Part shown: positions 11,301 through 18,460 of the stretch, piece by piece | Numbering within the stretch: the stretch's first letter is position 1 | Layout of the letters: each line of letters opens with the position of its first letter | From: Cnuella takakiae | GTDB taxonomy: Bacteria > Bacteroidota > Bacteroidia > Chitinophagales > Chitinophagaceae | Length of the DNA stretch: 33,032 nucleotides | Reading direction: 5' to 3' | Assembly (NCBI RefSeq): GCF_001953305.1 | Contig: NZ_MTFE01000010.1 | Span: forward strand, 2,071,529 to 2,104,560 | Made by a program: the position numbers and the translations under genes | The notes under the pieces: generated by a model | Told to the model about the DNA's origin: nothing | The model's input: only the letters and a program-made list of their open reading frames with translations | The model's database searches: none

Positions 11301-13261
11301 ACAACAACTCCTGTCCGCCCATGCTGGTGAAGTTCAGGAACATCAGCCGCAACAGCCGGCGTACCCTCTGGAGCTTTGGCGATGGCAGCATTTCGGAAAA
11401 CCAGAACACCCCGGAACGTACCTACCGGATGGGGGGCGTGTATAAAGTGACGCTTTATACTTTTGGTGCCAACAATGTTGTAGACTCCACCACCGAGTAC
11501 ATTACGGTTAAGGGGCCTTCGGCAAATATCCTCGCCGACAAGCAGTTCGGCTGTCTTCGCCAGCAGGTATCGTTCAACGCCAGCGTGGTATCGGCAAATG
11601 ATTATTTCTGGGATTTTGGTGACGGCTCCATTTTAAAAAGCCACGATACGGTCACCCGGCATTATTACCAGCAAGCAGGTATTTACCAGCCTGCACTGGT
11701 GCTAAGTGATTCAACAGGCTGCTCCGTAGCCGCCGAGCTGGCCCAGCCCATTATCATCGATACCCTAGCGGTGGCCATCGGTGGCATTCCTGCCCAGATC
11801 TGCGATGCTGCCCAGGTGCAATTCCAACAGCGTGTTACCAGCATTGCCGCCGACAGGTTGGGGCAGCCCCTGGTATACAACTGGCTTTTCCCCGATAGCA
11901 GCAGTACCCTTTCCGCTCCTGCCTACACATTTGCCGGTGCGGGCAGCTACCCGGTAAGCGTTACGGTACGTTCGCCCTTTGGTTGTGTGCAAACGGCAAC
12001 CGATACGGTGGTGGTACGCCGCACGGTGAAAGGTGCCATTGCAGGCAGGGCCGAAGTATGTGCCCAAAATGATATCCGGTTTACTGCGTCCATTCCCGAT
12101 GCTGCGGCAAACTGGAAATGGCTGCTGCATGATGGCCGCAGCGGTACCGCCCTGCAGTCGCCGGTGCTGCACCTAAAGGATAGCGGTTTTTACCCGGTAC
12201 AACTGGTTGTAACCCACGATGGTTGTGTGGATACCGCCCGCCAAACCCTGTGGGTACATCCCAACCCGGTGATCGGTTTCCGCAACGGCGACGAACATGT
12301 GTGTAAAGGCCTGGCAACAACCCTGCAGGCAACGGGTGGCTACAGCTACCAGTGGCGCTCCGCAGAGCCCATCCTGCTGGGTGCTGCGCTTGATAAACCG
12401 GTGGTGTACCCTGCACAAACAGCCTGGTACCAGGTGACGGCTACTTCTTTCTTTGGCTGCCAAAAAACCGACAGCATGCAGGTACGGGTTACGCAGCCCT
12501 TTAAGCTCAAGCCTATTGCTGACACTTTTACTTGCCGGGGTACCTCGGTACAACTCATGGCTTCAGGGGCTGCCACCTACCTGTGGAGCGGTCCTGTCGG
12601 TACCCTGGGTGAAACAACAGGTGCCCAGGTGCTGGCAACACCTAAAAGTTTGTCGCGCTACCGGGTAATCGGTACCGACTCCATGCAATGTTTTAAGGAT
12701 ACGGCTTATGCTACTGTACGCATACAGGAGTTGCCCCTGGTGCAACTGGCCCCCAACCAGCTGGTACTTACCGGCACCGAGTTGCACCTGTCGGCACGCA
12801 CCAGCCCTGATGTTAATATATACCAGTGGCAACCGGCCACCGAAGTGCAGTGCAGCACCTGCCCTGAAACCCTTGCTGAACCACGAAAGCCAACAAGCTA
12901 TAGCCTGAAGGTGACCAGCACCTGGGGATGCGTAGCTTACGATACGATGTTTGTGGACCTGAAATGCACGGATAGCCGGGTGTTTATCCCCAATGCCTTT
13001 ACCCCCGACCGCAATGGTTTGAATGAAACTTTCTCCGTTCGCGGAAAGGGTGCATGGGTACGCAAAATGGTGATCTATGACCGTTGGGGAAAGCTGGTGT
13101 ATGAAGGGCGCAACCTGCAACTGAACGATAGCTATGCCGGTTGGAACGGCAGCTGTGGCGGACAGCAATGCCCATCCGGAACTTATGCTTATGTGGTGGA
13201 ACTGGTGTGCGATACCGGTGAGCCTTTTGTGAAGAAGGGGACAGTGACGGTGATTAGGTGA
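8321..13261 (+). CDS. Giant PKD-repeat surface protein with T9SS type B (CHU_C) sorting domain
   Basis: A 1646-residue secreted protein. The signal peptide (residues 1-30) ends at ALFA-Q. It is followed by many PKD-type immunoglobulin-like domains of about 80-90 residues, recognisable by WDFGDG-type turns (WDFGDGTVTQ, WDFGDGNTAT, WDFGDGSPAV, WNYGDGAGW, WSFGDGSIS, WDFGDGSILK) and regularly placed Gly-Cys pairs. Domains towards the C-terminus are more diverged and lack the exact motif. The last 95 or so residues (VFIPNAFTPDRNGLNETF, then VIYDRWGKLVYEG and PSGTYAYVVEL) are the gliding-associated C-terminal domain that directs export by the type IX system. This points to a cell-surface or released adhesin-like role; no enzymatic domain is recognised. 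It is transcribed alone, with a candidate terminator at 13361. Confidence 0.93.
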   Translation: MKSKISFVNRVAWRCFLTILLVHAAPALFAQLVADFTIDRKEGCAPLSVLFTNKTTGATAAARYQWNLGNGNTSTLFSPGATYRTEQAFIVTLTVTDGASTATKSDTIRVFRKPAVTFNANTRAGCFPLAVQFGSNVQAGDGTITGYTWDFGDGTVTQGLSEAAPAHTYNFVQKAAVSLTVTNSMGCFTTLEQPAMIDVQPGVQARFSADKKYLCQPGEAVQFTNASTGTGTLSYRWDFGDGNTATTESPRHVYNSRGRFTVKLQVTGSQGCVQEMVMPGLVNVGDFSVGIQLPGEACIQSPVPMKALLSPAADSVRWNFHNGMASALTDSVAPVFSTAGTKNIGLTAYWGGCAATSSANLRVQAPPALRGFVQAPVASCQLPYTVQLQDTAGGVAARDWQLAGQPAQDGPAATYTFTEYGTYPVNLTVRNAAGCASTVVQNIAVIRPEVKITIAATSSRYGTADCEGLKIRFATQSAVALTHYRWDFGDGSPAVTGSSPQHTFSKAGRYAVVLTFTTATGCTDSAMYQYVSVYAKPNIDFSGPATVCSSNPVGFTATSDTTVRQYYWNYGDGAGWDTITTIHAYNEHKYTREGTYTVTLVANGGGACADTVVKTNIITVFPPFQAIQNVFHDCLVDRNRVFLQLNTRSVVSGTWDFGDSTTQTAVPVALNLVPHSFATPGIYRVKHTSVNGNCTAVDSIYVPIPGKQTPVLSGSKPFVCLEDTVTLTISGVHLLDTNFIASSSQYHLSQLTYGDGSPFTGVIRVLDSNWVSGYKVVLSGARINSSGIRAFIKSAITGCVDSSNIFAVRFSGPTARIGAITPVCFNNAVQLRDSSAGALVNWQWQVGGEWLPQQSLGGDTLVRLPAPGNYALNLKVIDADGCYHFAQLEGGLNALGVKAGFQLPDTVVAINTEAQFTNTSQVAPGAAVSYSWTYDAGRRHATVTDLVYRYPNIGWDTLRLVARTVEGACADSAFGIIHHDNINAKFTFTATYINNNSCPPMLVKFRNISRNSRRTLWSFGDGSISENQNTPERTYRMGGVYKVTLYTFGANNVVDSTTEYITVKGPSANILADKQFGCLRQQVSFNASVVSANDYFWDFGDGSILKSHDTVTRHYYQQAGIYQPALVLSDSTGCSVAAELAQPIIIDTLAVAIGGIPAQICDAAQVQFQQRVTSIAADRLGQPLVYNWLFPDSSSTLSAPAYTFAGAGSYPVSVTVRSPFGCVQTATDTVVVRRTVKGAIAGRAEVCAQNDIRFTASIPDAAANWKWLLHDGRSGTALQSPVLHLKDSGFYPVQLVVTHDGCVDTARQTLWVHPNPVIGFRNGDEHVCKGLATTLQATGGYSYQWRSAEPILLGAALDKPVVYPAQTAWYQVTATSFFGCQKTDSMQVRVTQPFKLKPIADTFTCRGTSVQLMASGAATYLWSGPVGTLGETTGAQVLATPKSLSRYRVIGTDSMQCFKDTAYATVRIQELPLVQLAPNQLVLTGTELHLSARTSPDVNIYQWQPATEVQCSTCPETLAEPRKPTSYSLKVTSTWGCVAYDTMFVDLKCTDSRVFIPNAFTPDRNGLNETFSVRGKGAWVRKMVIYDRWGKLVYEGRNLQLNDSYAGWNGSCGGQQCPSGTYAYVVELVCDTGEPFVKKGTVTVIR

Positions 13262-13285
13262 GTGATCAGTGATCAGTGATGAGTA
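13259..13285 (+). repeat. Stop-rich TGAGTGATCAG array after the PKD gene
   Basis: A low-complexity run of TGA, TGATCAG and GAGTAA words begins at the PKD stop codon itself. Related arrays follow the MBL gene (13431-13482) and the CNNM gene (16222-16275), in the same orientation relative to each gene. Confidence 0.6.
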
Positions 13286-13325
13286 AATATTTTTAGGTAC
13301 GAAAGAGAAATAGTAGTTGCTACCG

Positions 13326-13356
13326 TCTGTCATGCAGAACTTGTTTTGGCATGACA
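13326..13356 (+). repeat. REP-like hairpin, second copy of the 1548-1620 family
   Basis: TGTCATGC and GCATGACA form inverted ends around AGAACTTGTTTTG. The first 27 bases match the reverse complement of the element at about 1554-1580 with two mismatches. Confidence 0.65.
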
Positions 13357-13360
13357 GCGC

Positions 13361-13405
13361 ATAACAAGAACCGCCAGCAGGATAACTGCGGGTGGCTCTT
13401 GTTAT
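13361..13405. terminator. Candidate terminator hairpin between convergent genes
   Basis: ATAACAAGA (13361-13369) pairs with TCTTGTTAT (13397-13405); the inner stem extends with imperfect CCGCC/GGTGG and CAG/CTG pairing. It lies between the PKD gene and the convergent MBL gene and could serve both. It lacks a strong T-run. Confidence 0.45.
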
Positions 13406-13430
13406 TGAATTAAAATGCTTCACATAATTC

Positions 13431-13482
13431 TCATCACTCATTACTCATCACTGCTCACTCATCACTGCTCACTCATTCCTCA
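13431..13482 (-). repeat. Stop-rich array at the 3' end of the MBL gene
   Basis: On the minus strand, tandem words such as TGAGTGAGCAGTGATGAG follow directly from the stop codon of the MBL gene at 13480. It is inverted relative to the array at 13259, so the two face each other across the convergent gap. Confidence 0.6.
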
Positions 13483-14880
13483 TAATTCCACTTCCTCGTG
13501 GTGCCCCGGAATGGTGATGTGTTCATACCCTTTCCGGTGCAGTCTTTCGGCAAATTCTTTTTGCACTTCATGTTCGCCATGAACCAGGAAGATGGTTTTG
13601 ATCTTTTCTGCATCCTGGCAGCCAAGGAAGCGTACCAGGTCGTCGGCATCGCCATGCGCGCTGAGGGAAGCCAGTTTGCCTACTTCCACAGATACGGCTG
13701 CGGCTTCGCCAAAAATCTCTACTTCTTTGGCGCCGCTTAGTAGTTGCCCGCCCAGCGATTGGGCGCCGCAATAGCCTGCCATCAGCACGGTGTTTTTTTC
13801 GTCGGCAAGGCAGCCGCCGATGTGGTGGCGTACCCGTCCGGCATCGGCCGTGCCTGAGGCAGAGATGATCACACAGGGTTCTTCAAGGTCCACCAGTTTA
13901 CGGCTGTCTTCCACACTTTCCACGTAGTTGAGGCCTTCAAAGTGAAAAGGGTCATCGTCAATCTTCAGCACTTGCTGCAAACGGTCGTTGAAGTCATCGG
14001 TGTATTGCTTTATGGCTTCAGTTGCCTTCATGGAAAGGGGGCTATCTACATACACTTTTACTTCGGGAAGTCTTTTTTCCAGGCTCAGCTGGTTGAGGGC
14101 ATACAGTATCTCCTGGGTGCGCCCCACACTAAAGGCCGGTATCACCAGCTTGCCGCCCTTCTTGGTACAGGTGGTTTTGATCCATCGTTGCAGATCGTCC
14201 ACATGGCCTGCCGTAATATCGTGATAAGAATTACCATAAGTACTTTCCAGGATGATGTAGTCTGCCTGTGGAAATTCGGCAGGAGGTTGCAACAGCACCG
14301 AACGATAACGGCCCACATCACCGCTGAAGCAGATGGTAGTTTCTTTTGTGCCTTCTTTTACTTTCAGGTTTACGGCTGCCGAACCTACCAGGTGACCGGT
14401 ATTGGTGAACAAAACTTCAACGTCTTCCAGTGGGCTGAACCACTCGTTATAACCTACCGTTTGCATCAATTGAATGGTGGTGGCCACATCGTCGGTGGTA
14501 TACAGGGGTTCGTACAGCGGCCTGTCCTGAGCCTTGCGTTTTTTGTTGATCCAGTCGGCTTCGTATTGCTGGATCTCGGCGCTGTCGTGGAGGAGTATTT
14601 CTGTAAGGTCCTTAGTAGCCGGCGTGCACCAGATGGGGCCATTGAACCCTTCTTTGATCAGTTTGGGTAATAAACCGGTATGGTCAATATGTGCATGGGA
14701 AAGTATAACGCAATCAATGGTGTCGGGGCGGAAACCAAAACGTTCGTTCAGGTCGTCGGTTTGTTTACCCATGCCTTGAAACATGCCACAATCGAGTAAG
14801 ATCTTTTTGCCATTTTCAAGGGTCAGGAGGTGCTTGGAGCCCGTAACAGTTTGGGCAGCACCGTGGAATGCAAGCTTCAT
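13480..14880 (-). CDS. Beta-CASP metallo-beta-lactamase (RNA-processing type)
   Basis: A 466-residue enzyme of the MBL-fold, beta-CASP group, whose characterised members are nucleases acting on RNA (CPSF73 and Ysh1-like). I start at the ATG at 14880 (MKLAFHGAAQTVTGSKHLL), 20 codons inside the longest open frame, because the typical first beta strand begins there. Visible motifs: DCGMFQG (motif 1 region), SHAHIDHTGLLP (HxHxDH zinc site), NTGHLVGSAAV, CFSGDVGRY (metal Asp), then the beta-CASP insertion with ESTYGN, FSVGRTQEIL and ISASGTADAGR. The C-terminal RMMBL-like part has SAHGDADDL and VHGEHEVQ. Probably a cytoplasmic exo- or endoribonuclease; substrate unknown. Confidence 0.9.
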   Translation of the reverse strand: MKLAFHGAAQTVTGSKHLLTLENGKKILLDCGMFQGMGKQTDDLNERFGFRPDTIDCVILSHAHIDHTGLLPKLIKEGFNGPIWCTPATKDLTEILLHDSAEIQQYEADWINKKRKAQDRPLYEPLYTTDDVATTIQLMQTVGYNEWFSPLEDVEVLFTNTGHLVGSAAVNLKVKEGTKETTICFSGDVGRYRSVLLQPPAEFPQADYIILESTYGNSYHDITAGHVDDLQRWIKTTCTKKGGKLVIPAFSVGRTQEILYALNQLSLEKRLPEVKVYVDSPLSMKATEAIKQYTDDFNDRLQQVLKIDDDPFHFEGLNYVESVEDSRKLVDLEEPCVIISASGTADAGRVRHHIGGCLADEKNTVLMAGYCGAQSLGGQLLSGAKEVEIFGEAAAVSVEVGKLASLSAHGDADDLVRFLGCQDAEKIKTIFLVHGEHEVQKEFAERLHRKGYEHITIPGHHEEVEL

Positions 14881-14980
14881 ATAGGTATTCCTTCTTCTTT
14901 TATCATCCCGGTTGGCGGGAGGAGCAAGAAAGCAGTGCATAATTTGTACCAGCTACAAAGGTTTATTGCACGCAAAAGAT

Positions 14981-15254
14981 TTTTGCTCGCAAAGGCGCTA
15001 AGGAGCAAAGGGCAAAGGAAATTTAACGGAACGACGCAGCGGGGCCACGGTGCAACGGGGCATGCAAAGCCGCGGAGGCGCAAAGGGTTAAAGAGAAATG
15101 GATTTGTAATTCTTTAAGCACGGATGGTACAATAGGTTCCCTACAAGGATTGTGGTGGTACGACAAAAAACTTTGCGCCTTTGCGAGCAAAACTCCTTGC
15201 GCCATTGCAAGCAATAAACTTTGCGTCTTTGCTCCATAGCGCCTTTGCGTGAAA
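14981..15254. repeat. CGCAAAGGCGC repeat cluster with 18-bp inverted pair
   Basis: TTTTGCTCGCAAAGGCGC (14981-14998) and GCGCCTTTGCGAGCAAAA (15175-15192) are perfect inverted repeats. A third unit at 15220-15254 (minus) matches 3406-3440 with two mismatches in 35. These fill much of the 14881-15261 gap between the MBL and YdeI-like genes, which has no supported gene. Confidence 0.7.
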
Positions 15255-15261
15255 AACATCA

Positions 15262-15768
15262 TCAAGCCTGCTTCTTGTTTTCCCTGATCATCGCGCCATA
15301 GTCCTGGTTCTTTGCCAGTGCCGTAATGGTTTGGGCAATACGTTTGGTGCGGGTGGTTTCTGTTTTGGTTTCTTCAATCCAGCGGCCATAGTATTGGCGG
15401 TGGGAAGGTGGCAGGGCAAAGAAATTGGCTTTGGCAAGCGGCTCGTCTTCCAGGCATTCCAGTAAATCTTCAGGCAAAGTAAGGGGCCTGGTGTCTTCTT
15501 CAAGTTGCAAAGAAATGGTACTGCCTACCGGTTGTTTCAGCTGTTTGCGCATGTTTGCATTGAGCACCAAAATAAAATCACCGCCACCCATCGGCATCAG
15601 TGCCACACTGTTTATGGTCACACTATTCAGCTTGCCTTTTACGCGAAAGCTTTTCCTGGTATCCGGCTTTATTTGCTGCGCAATTTCCTGCGGCACCAGT
15701 ACATAGGTCCAGCCGGTTTTCTCACCCATTTGGCCAAACTTGTCGATGAGGGCAGAAAACGCAATCAT
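15262..15768 (-). CDS. YdeI/OmpD-associated-like protein (DUF1905 plus OmdA-type C-terminus)
   Basis: A 168-residue cytoplasmic protein. Residues 5-95 match the DUF1905 pattern (GWTYVLVPQEIA, VKGKLNSVTINSVALMPMGGG, FILVLNANMRKQL). Residues 95-160 match the YdeI/OmdA pattern: LPEDLLECLEDEP, FFALPPSHRQYYGRWIEETK, then TRTKRIAQTITAL. Members of the C-terminal family have been linked to bacteriocin or polymyxin tolerance in other bacteria, but the molecular activity is not established. The ATG at 15768 sits at the edge of a stop-rich repeat array, so its upstream region is unusual. Likely its own transcription unit. Confidence 0.83.
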   Translation of the reverse strand: MIAFSALIDKFGQMGEKTGWTYVLVPQEIAQQIKPDTRKSFRVKGKLNSVTINSVALMPMGGGDFILVLNANMRKQLKQPVGSTISLQLEEDTRPLTLPEDLLECLEDEPLAKANFFALPPSHRQYYGRWIEETKTETTRTKRIAQTITALAKNQDYGAMIRENKKQA

Positions 15769-15769
15769 G

Positions 15770-15800
15770 AGTGAGGAGTAATGAGTGATGAGTAATGAGT
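15770..15800 (+). repeat. Stop-rich GAGTAATGAGTGATGAG array between divergent genes
   Basis: Tandem TGAGTGA/GAGTAA words directly upstream of the minus-strand YdeI-like start codon, in the gap shared with the plus-strand four-helix-bundle gene. It belongs to the same family as 13259-13285. Confidence 0.6.
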
Positions 15801-15863
15801 GGCTGAAAGGTAAGGCGTTGGTGGTATTGCAAAAAGTGGAATCAGGAATTATCTTAAGGTATT

Positions 15864-16220
15864 ATGTTCCTCAAGCTTGCGCATACCAAAACGGAAGTCT
15901 TTGCTGTTTCAAAAAGCCTTGTTTTAGAAGTGTATAGAGTTTCGCGTGTTTTTCCACCAGAAGAGAGGTTTGCTTTGGTGCAACAGTTAAGGCGAGCTGT
16001 GGTATCGGTACAGCTCAATCTTGCGGAAGGATGTTCCCGAAGGTCGGCTGCTGAACGCAAACGGTATTATGAAGTTGCCCGGGGCTCGTTAATCGAGGTT
16101 GATACTGCTATTGGTATAGCATACGAACTGCAATACTGCACCCTTGAACAGATCCAGTCATTAGGCAACCTAATTGTTCGTACGTTCAAACAGCTTTGTG
16201 GCCTTATAAACAGTGTATGA
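15864..16220 (+). CDS. Four-helix-bundle protein (23S rRNA IVP family)
   Basis: A 118-residue, almost entirely helical protein. The family signature is visible as FAVSKSLVLEVYRVSRVFPPEERFA near the start, then LVQQLRRAVVSVQLNLAEGC, ERKRYYEVARGSLIEVDT and a final LIVRTFKQLCGLI helix. Homologues are encoded by intervening sequences within some 23S rRNA genes and also, as here, by stand-alone genes. Their function is unclear; a nucleic-acid-binding role has been suggested. It lies alone between the divergent YdeI-like gene and the convergent CNNM gene, bounded on both sides by stop-rich repeat arrays, consistent with an independently acquired cassette. Confidence 0.88.
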   Translation: MFLKLAHTKTEVFAVSKSLVLEVYRVSRVFPPEERFALVQQLRRAVVSVQLNLAEGCSRRSAAERKRYYEVARGSLIEVDTAIGIAYELQYCTLEQIQSLGNLIVRTFKQLCGLINSV

Positions 16221-16221
16221 T

Positions 16222-16275
16222 TTTTAATTACTCATCATTCATCACTGATTACTCATTATTCATCACTCTTCACTC
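16222..16275 (-). repeat. Stop-rich array at the 3' end of the CNNM gene
   Basis: Read on the minus strand, the last codons of the CNNM gene (ATGAGTGAAGAGTGA, encoding Met-Ser-Glu-Glu-stop) merge without a break into TGATGAATAATGAGTAATCAG-type words. The repeat therefore includes the gene's 3' end. Confidence 0.6.
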
Positions 16276-17558
16276 ATCTCCTCCAGCATCTCCTGGCTGG
16301 GCGTTACCAGCACCTTATCGATGCGGTGGCCGTCCATATCCATGATCTCGAAAATAAAGTCGCGCCACTCCAACTTGTCGCCGGTTTGCGGAATGCGCTC
16401 CAGTTCATGCAGGATACAGCCGGCAAGGGTATCGTATTCCTGGTCTTCTTCCGAAAGCCACTCCGTTTTATCAAAGCGGTTGAGGAAGTTGTAAAAAGGG
16501 ATTTGTGCGTCTACCAGGAAAGATCCGTCTTCGCGTTCCACGATGTCGTAATCTTCAATATCGGTTTCGGGCAGGTCGCCAACAATGGCTTCCAGGATAT
16601 CGTTCAACGTGATCATGCCCTGCACCGAGCCATACTCGTCTACAATAAAACAGGAGTGCTGTTTCGATTCCTTGAACTTTTCCATTACCTGGTAGGCGGT
16701 GTTGTTCTCGGGTACAAACAGTGCGGGCTTCATCAGTTCCTTGAACTTGGTGAAGTCGTTGGCCACGTACAAGTCCTTGATGGAAACCATTCCCTTGATG
16801 TTATCGATCTCGCTATCGCAAATAGGGTAAATGGAGTGCGTATCGGCAATGATCTTTTCGCGGATGCGGGCCTCGGTATCTTCCATGTCGAACCAGATGA
16901 TATCGCTGCGGTGGGTCATCAGCGAAGTGATGTTGCGGTCGCCGAGGTGAAATACCCGTTCGATGATCTCTTGCTCGGCCTCCTCGATGGCGCCGTGTTC
17001 GGTACCTTCCGAGATGATGGCCTTGATCTCCTCTTCGGTCACCTGGTTGTCGGATGCCTTGATGCGGAACAGCCGCACAAAGATGGTGCTCGACTTGCTC
17101 AGCAACCAGATGAAAGGGTAAGTGATGATGCTGAGTACCCGCATGGGTTTGGCCATGCGCTTGGCAATGGCTTCGGGCCGCGACATGCCCAGCCGCTTGG
17201 GTACCAGCTCACCCAGGATGAGGGAGAAATAGGTAACCACAATAACAATCAGGGTGGTGGCCAGCCCCTTGCTATAAGGCGCCAGTACCGGGAACCGGCC
17301 CAGGAAAGCGGTAAAATCGTCGGTGAGCTTTTCACCCGAATAGATACCGGTGAAGATGCCGATGAGGGTGATGCCTATTTGAACGGTGGATAAGAAGGTG
17401 TCGGGGTTATTGGCAAGATCCAAAGCATCCTTTGCGGCTTTGTTGCCTTTATTGGCCTGGGCCTCCAATCTTGCTTTACGGGCTGAAACCAGTGCTATTT
17501 CCGACATGGAAAAAAGCCCGTTGAGAATAAAGAGGCCCAGCAGTATGAAAATTTCCAT
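16263..17558 (-). CDS. CNNM/CBS/CorC_HlyC-domain membrane protein (hemolysin C/CorC family)
   Basis: A 431-residue inner-membrane protein with the standard three-part layout. The CNNM transmembrane domain (about residues 1-190) starts with a helix at 2-22 (FILLGLFILNGLFSMSEIAL) and has FLSTVQIGITLIGIFTG and a third hydrophobic block around 100-120. A CBS pair follows at about 200-335 (FHLGDRNITSLMTHRSDI, CFIVDEYGSVQGMITLNDILEAIVGD). The C-terminal CorC_HlyC domain is at about 345-425 (DGSFLVDAQIPFYNF, TLAGCILHELERIPQTGD). Family members are implicated in magnesium or other cation efflux; the old name hemolysin is historical. The ATG at 17558 begins the first helix. The last four codons lie in a repeat array. 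Confidence 0.92.
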   Translation of the reverse strand: MEIFILLGLFILNGLFSMSEIALVSARKARLEAQANKGNKAAKDALDLANNPDTFLSTVQIGITLIGIFTGIYSGEKLTDDFTAFLGRFPVLAPYSKGLATTLIVIVVTYFSLILGELVPKRLGMSRPEAIAKRMAKPMRVLSIITYPFIWLLSKSSTIFVRLFRIKASDNQVTEEEIKAIISEGTEHGAIEEAEQEIIERVFHLGDRNITSLMTHRSDIIWFDMEDTEARIREKIIADTHSIYPICDSEIDNIKGMVSIKDLYVANDFTKFKELMKPALFVPENNTAYQVMEKFKESKQHSCFIVDEYGSVQGMITLNDILEAIVGDLPETDIEDYDIVEREDGSFLVDAQIPFYNFLNRFDKTEWLSEEDQEYDTLAGCILHELERIPQTGDKLEWRDFIFEIMDMDGHRIDKVLVTPSQEMLEEMSEE

Positions 17559-17583
17559 TTAGGGGTTAATTGGTAAAGAAAAA

Positions 17584-17655
17584 GCTGGTAGCTACTAGCT
17601 TTTAGCTATTGGCTTGGTCAAAAAAGCTAACCGCCAATAGCTAACAGCCAATGGC
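17584..17655 (-). repeat. TAGCTA/GCCAAT low-complexity repeat with 12-bp inverted pair
   Basis: TTAGCTATTGGC (17602-17613) and GCCAATAGCTAA (17633-17644) are perfect inverses within a run of GCTACTAGC-like words. It starts just past the minus-strand PAP2 stop codon (17659). A related run follows the GlmM stop codon at 27757. It could also act as a weak terminator for the PAP2 gene. Confidence 0.55.
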
Positions 17656-17658
17656 TGC

Positions 17659-18264
17659 TTATGCCGCTAAGTTAATCGTTCCCGCCTTGCTTGTAAAAAT
17701 GGTTGCAGTCAACAACCCTGCCATGATACCCAGCAGGCCGCCGCCGAGCACATCAAGCGGGTAGTGGACACCTACGTAAATCTGGGCATAGCCTACAAAA
17801 AAGGCCCAGGCGTAAAACAGGTAGATCCACTTCTTGAAAGTAGGGTACATGGTAACGGAAACAAAAGTGGCGATGCCGAAATGGTTGGCGGCATGATTGG
17901 AGGTAAAGCTGTACCCGCCGGAGCATTGTTTAACCAATAGCCGTACGTAGCGAAAAAAATCGGGGTCGGAGCAGGGGCGGAGCCGTTCAAAACCTTCCTT
18001 AAACACCCGGTGGCCAACCAGGTCGGTGATGGCCAGGGTGCACAGCAGGGTGATGCTCCACAGAAATCCCTTTTTGCCAAAATTGAGCAGCATAAAGCTG
18101 ATCATGAGCAGGTACAAGGGCGCCCAAAAGGATGGATCGCGGAAATAAGGGAGTATGCTGTCGAAAAAAGCATTGGTCCAGCCGCTATTCAATTGCAGGA
18201 ACAGGCGCTTGTCCAGCGCATCAATTTGTTGCCATATACTCAGGTACCATTCGGCTTGGGGCAT
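17659..18264 (-). CDS. PAP2-family membrane phosphatase
   Basis: A 201-residue inner-membrane phosphatase of the type-2 phosphatidic acid phosphatase superfamily, which dephosphorylates lipid phosphates such as undecaprenyl pyrophosphate or phosphatidate. The ATG at 18264 (MPQAEWYLSI) is preferred to an upstream TTG. About five hydrophobic segments follow an amphipathic start. Active-site motifs: KEGFERLRP (Lys89, Arg96, Pro97), TSNHAANHFG (Ser122, His124) and AQIYVGVHYPLDVLGG (His167, Asp171). In the third motif the usual Arg is Gln161. The LTA-synthase-like gene is divergent, 196 bp away; both act on lipid or phospho-lipid substrates, so the pairing may be meaningful. Exact substrate unknown. 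Confidence 0.88.
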   Translation of the reverse strand: MPQAEWYLSIWQQIDALDKRLFLQLNSGWTNAFFDSILPYFRDPSFWAPLYLLMISFMLLNFGKKGFLWSITLLCTLAITDLVGHRVFKEGFERLRPCSDPDFFRYVRLLVKQCSGGYSFTSNHAANHFGIATFVSVTMYPTFKKWIYLFYAWAFFVGYAQIYVGVHYPLDVLGGGLLGIMAGLLTATIFTSKAGTINLAA

Positions 18265-18352
18265 GCGGCAAATGTAAGCCAATAGGAACCACTCATCGAT
18301 ATTGTGGTATGCTGAGCTGTAATTGGTGTTTCTTTGCGCGGAAATGAGCCGG

Positions 18353-18440
18353 AAGTCCGGAAAGACAGAAAAGTCAGTAAAGACCAGTCCTTTGAAGGAG
18401 GTTTCTACCCTTACTGCCGTCTTTCCGGACTTTTTGGACT
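18353..18440. repeat. Inverted pair of the AAGTCCGGAAAGAC family
   Basis: AAGTCCGGAAAGAC (18353-18366) and GTCTTTCCGGACTT (18419-18432) are perfect 14-bp inverted repeats. The right half, extended to 18417-18440, matches 6007-6030 with one mismatch. It occupies the divergent gap between the PAP2 and LTA-synthase-like genes, where promoters for both must lie. Confidence 0.7.
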
Positions 18441-18460
18441 TCTAACTTTCCTGACTACCC

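Noticed and set aside
15864-16220. 23S rRNA intervening sequence
   Set aside because: The four-helix-bundle protein family is often found inside 23S genes, but no rRNA sequence flanks it here.
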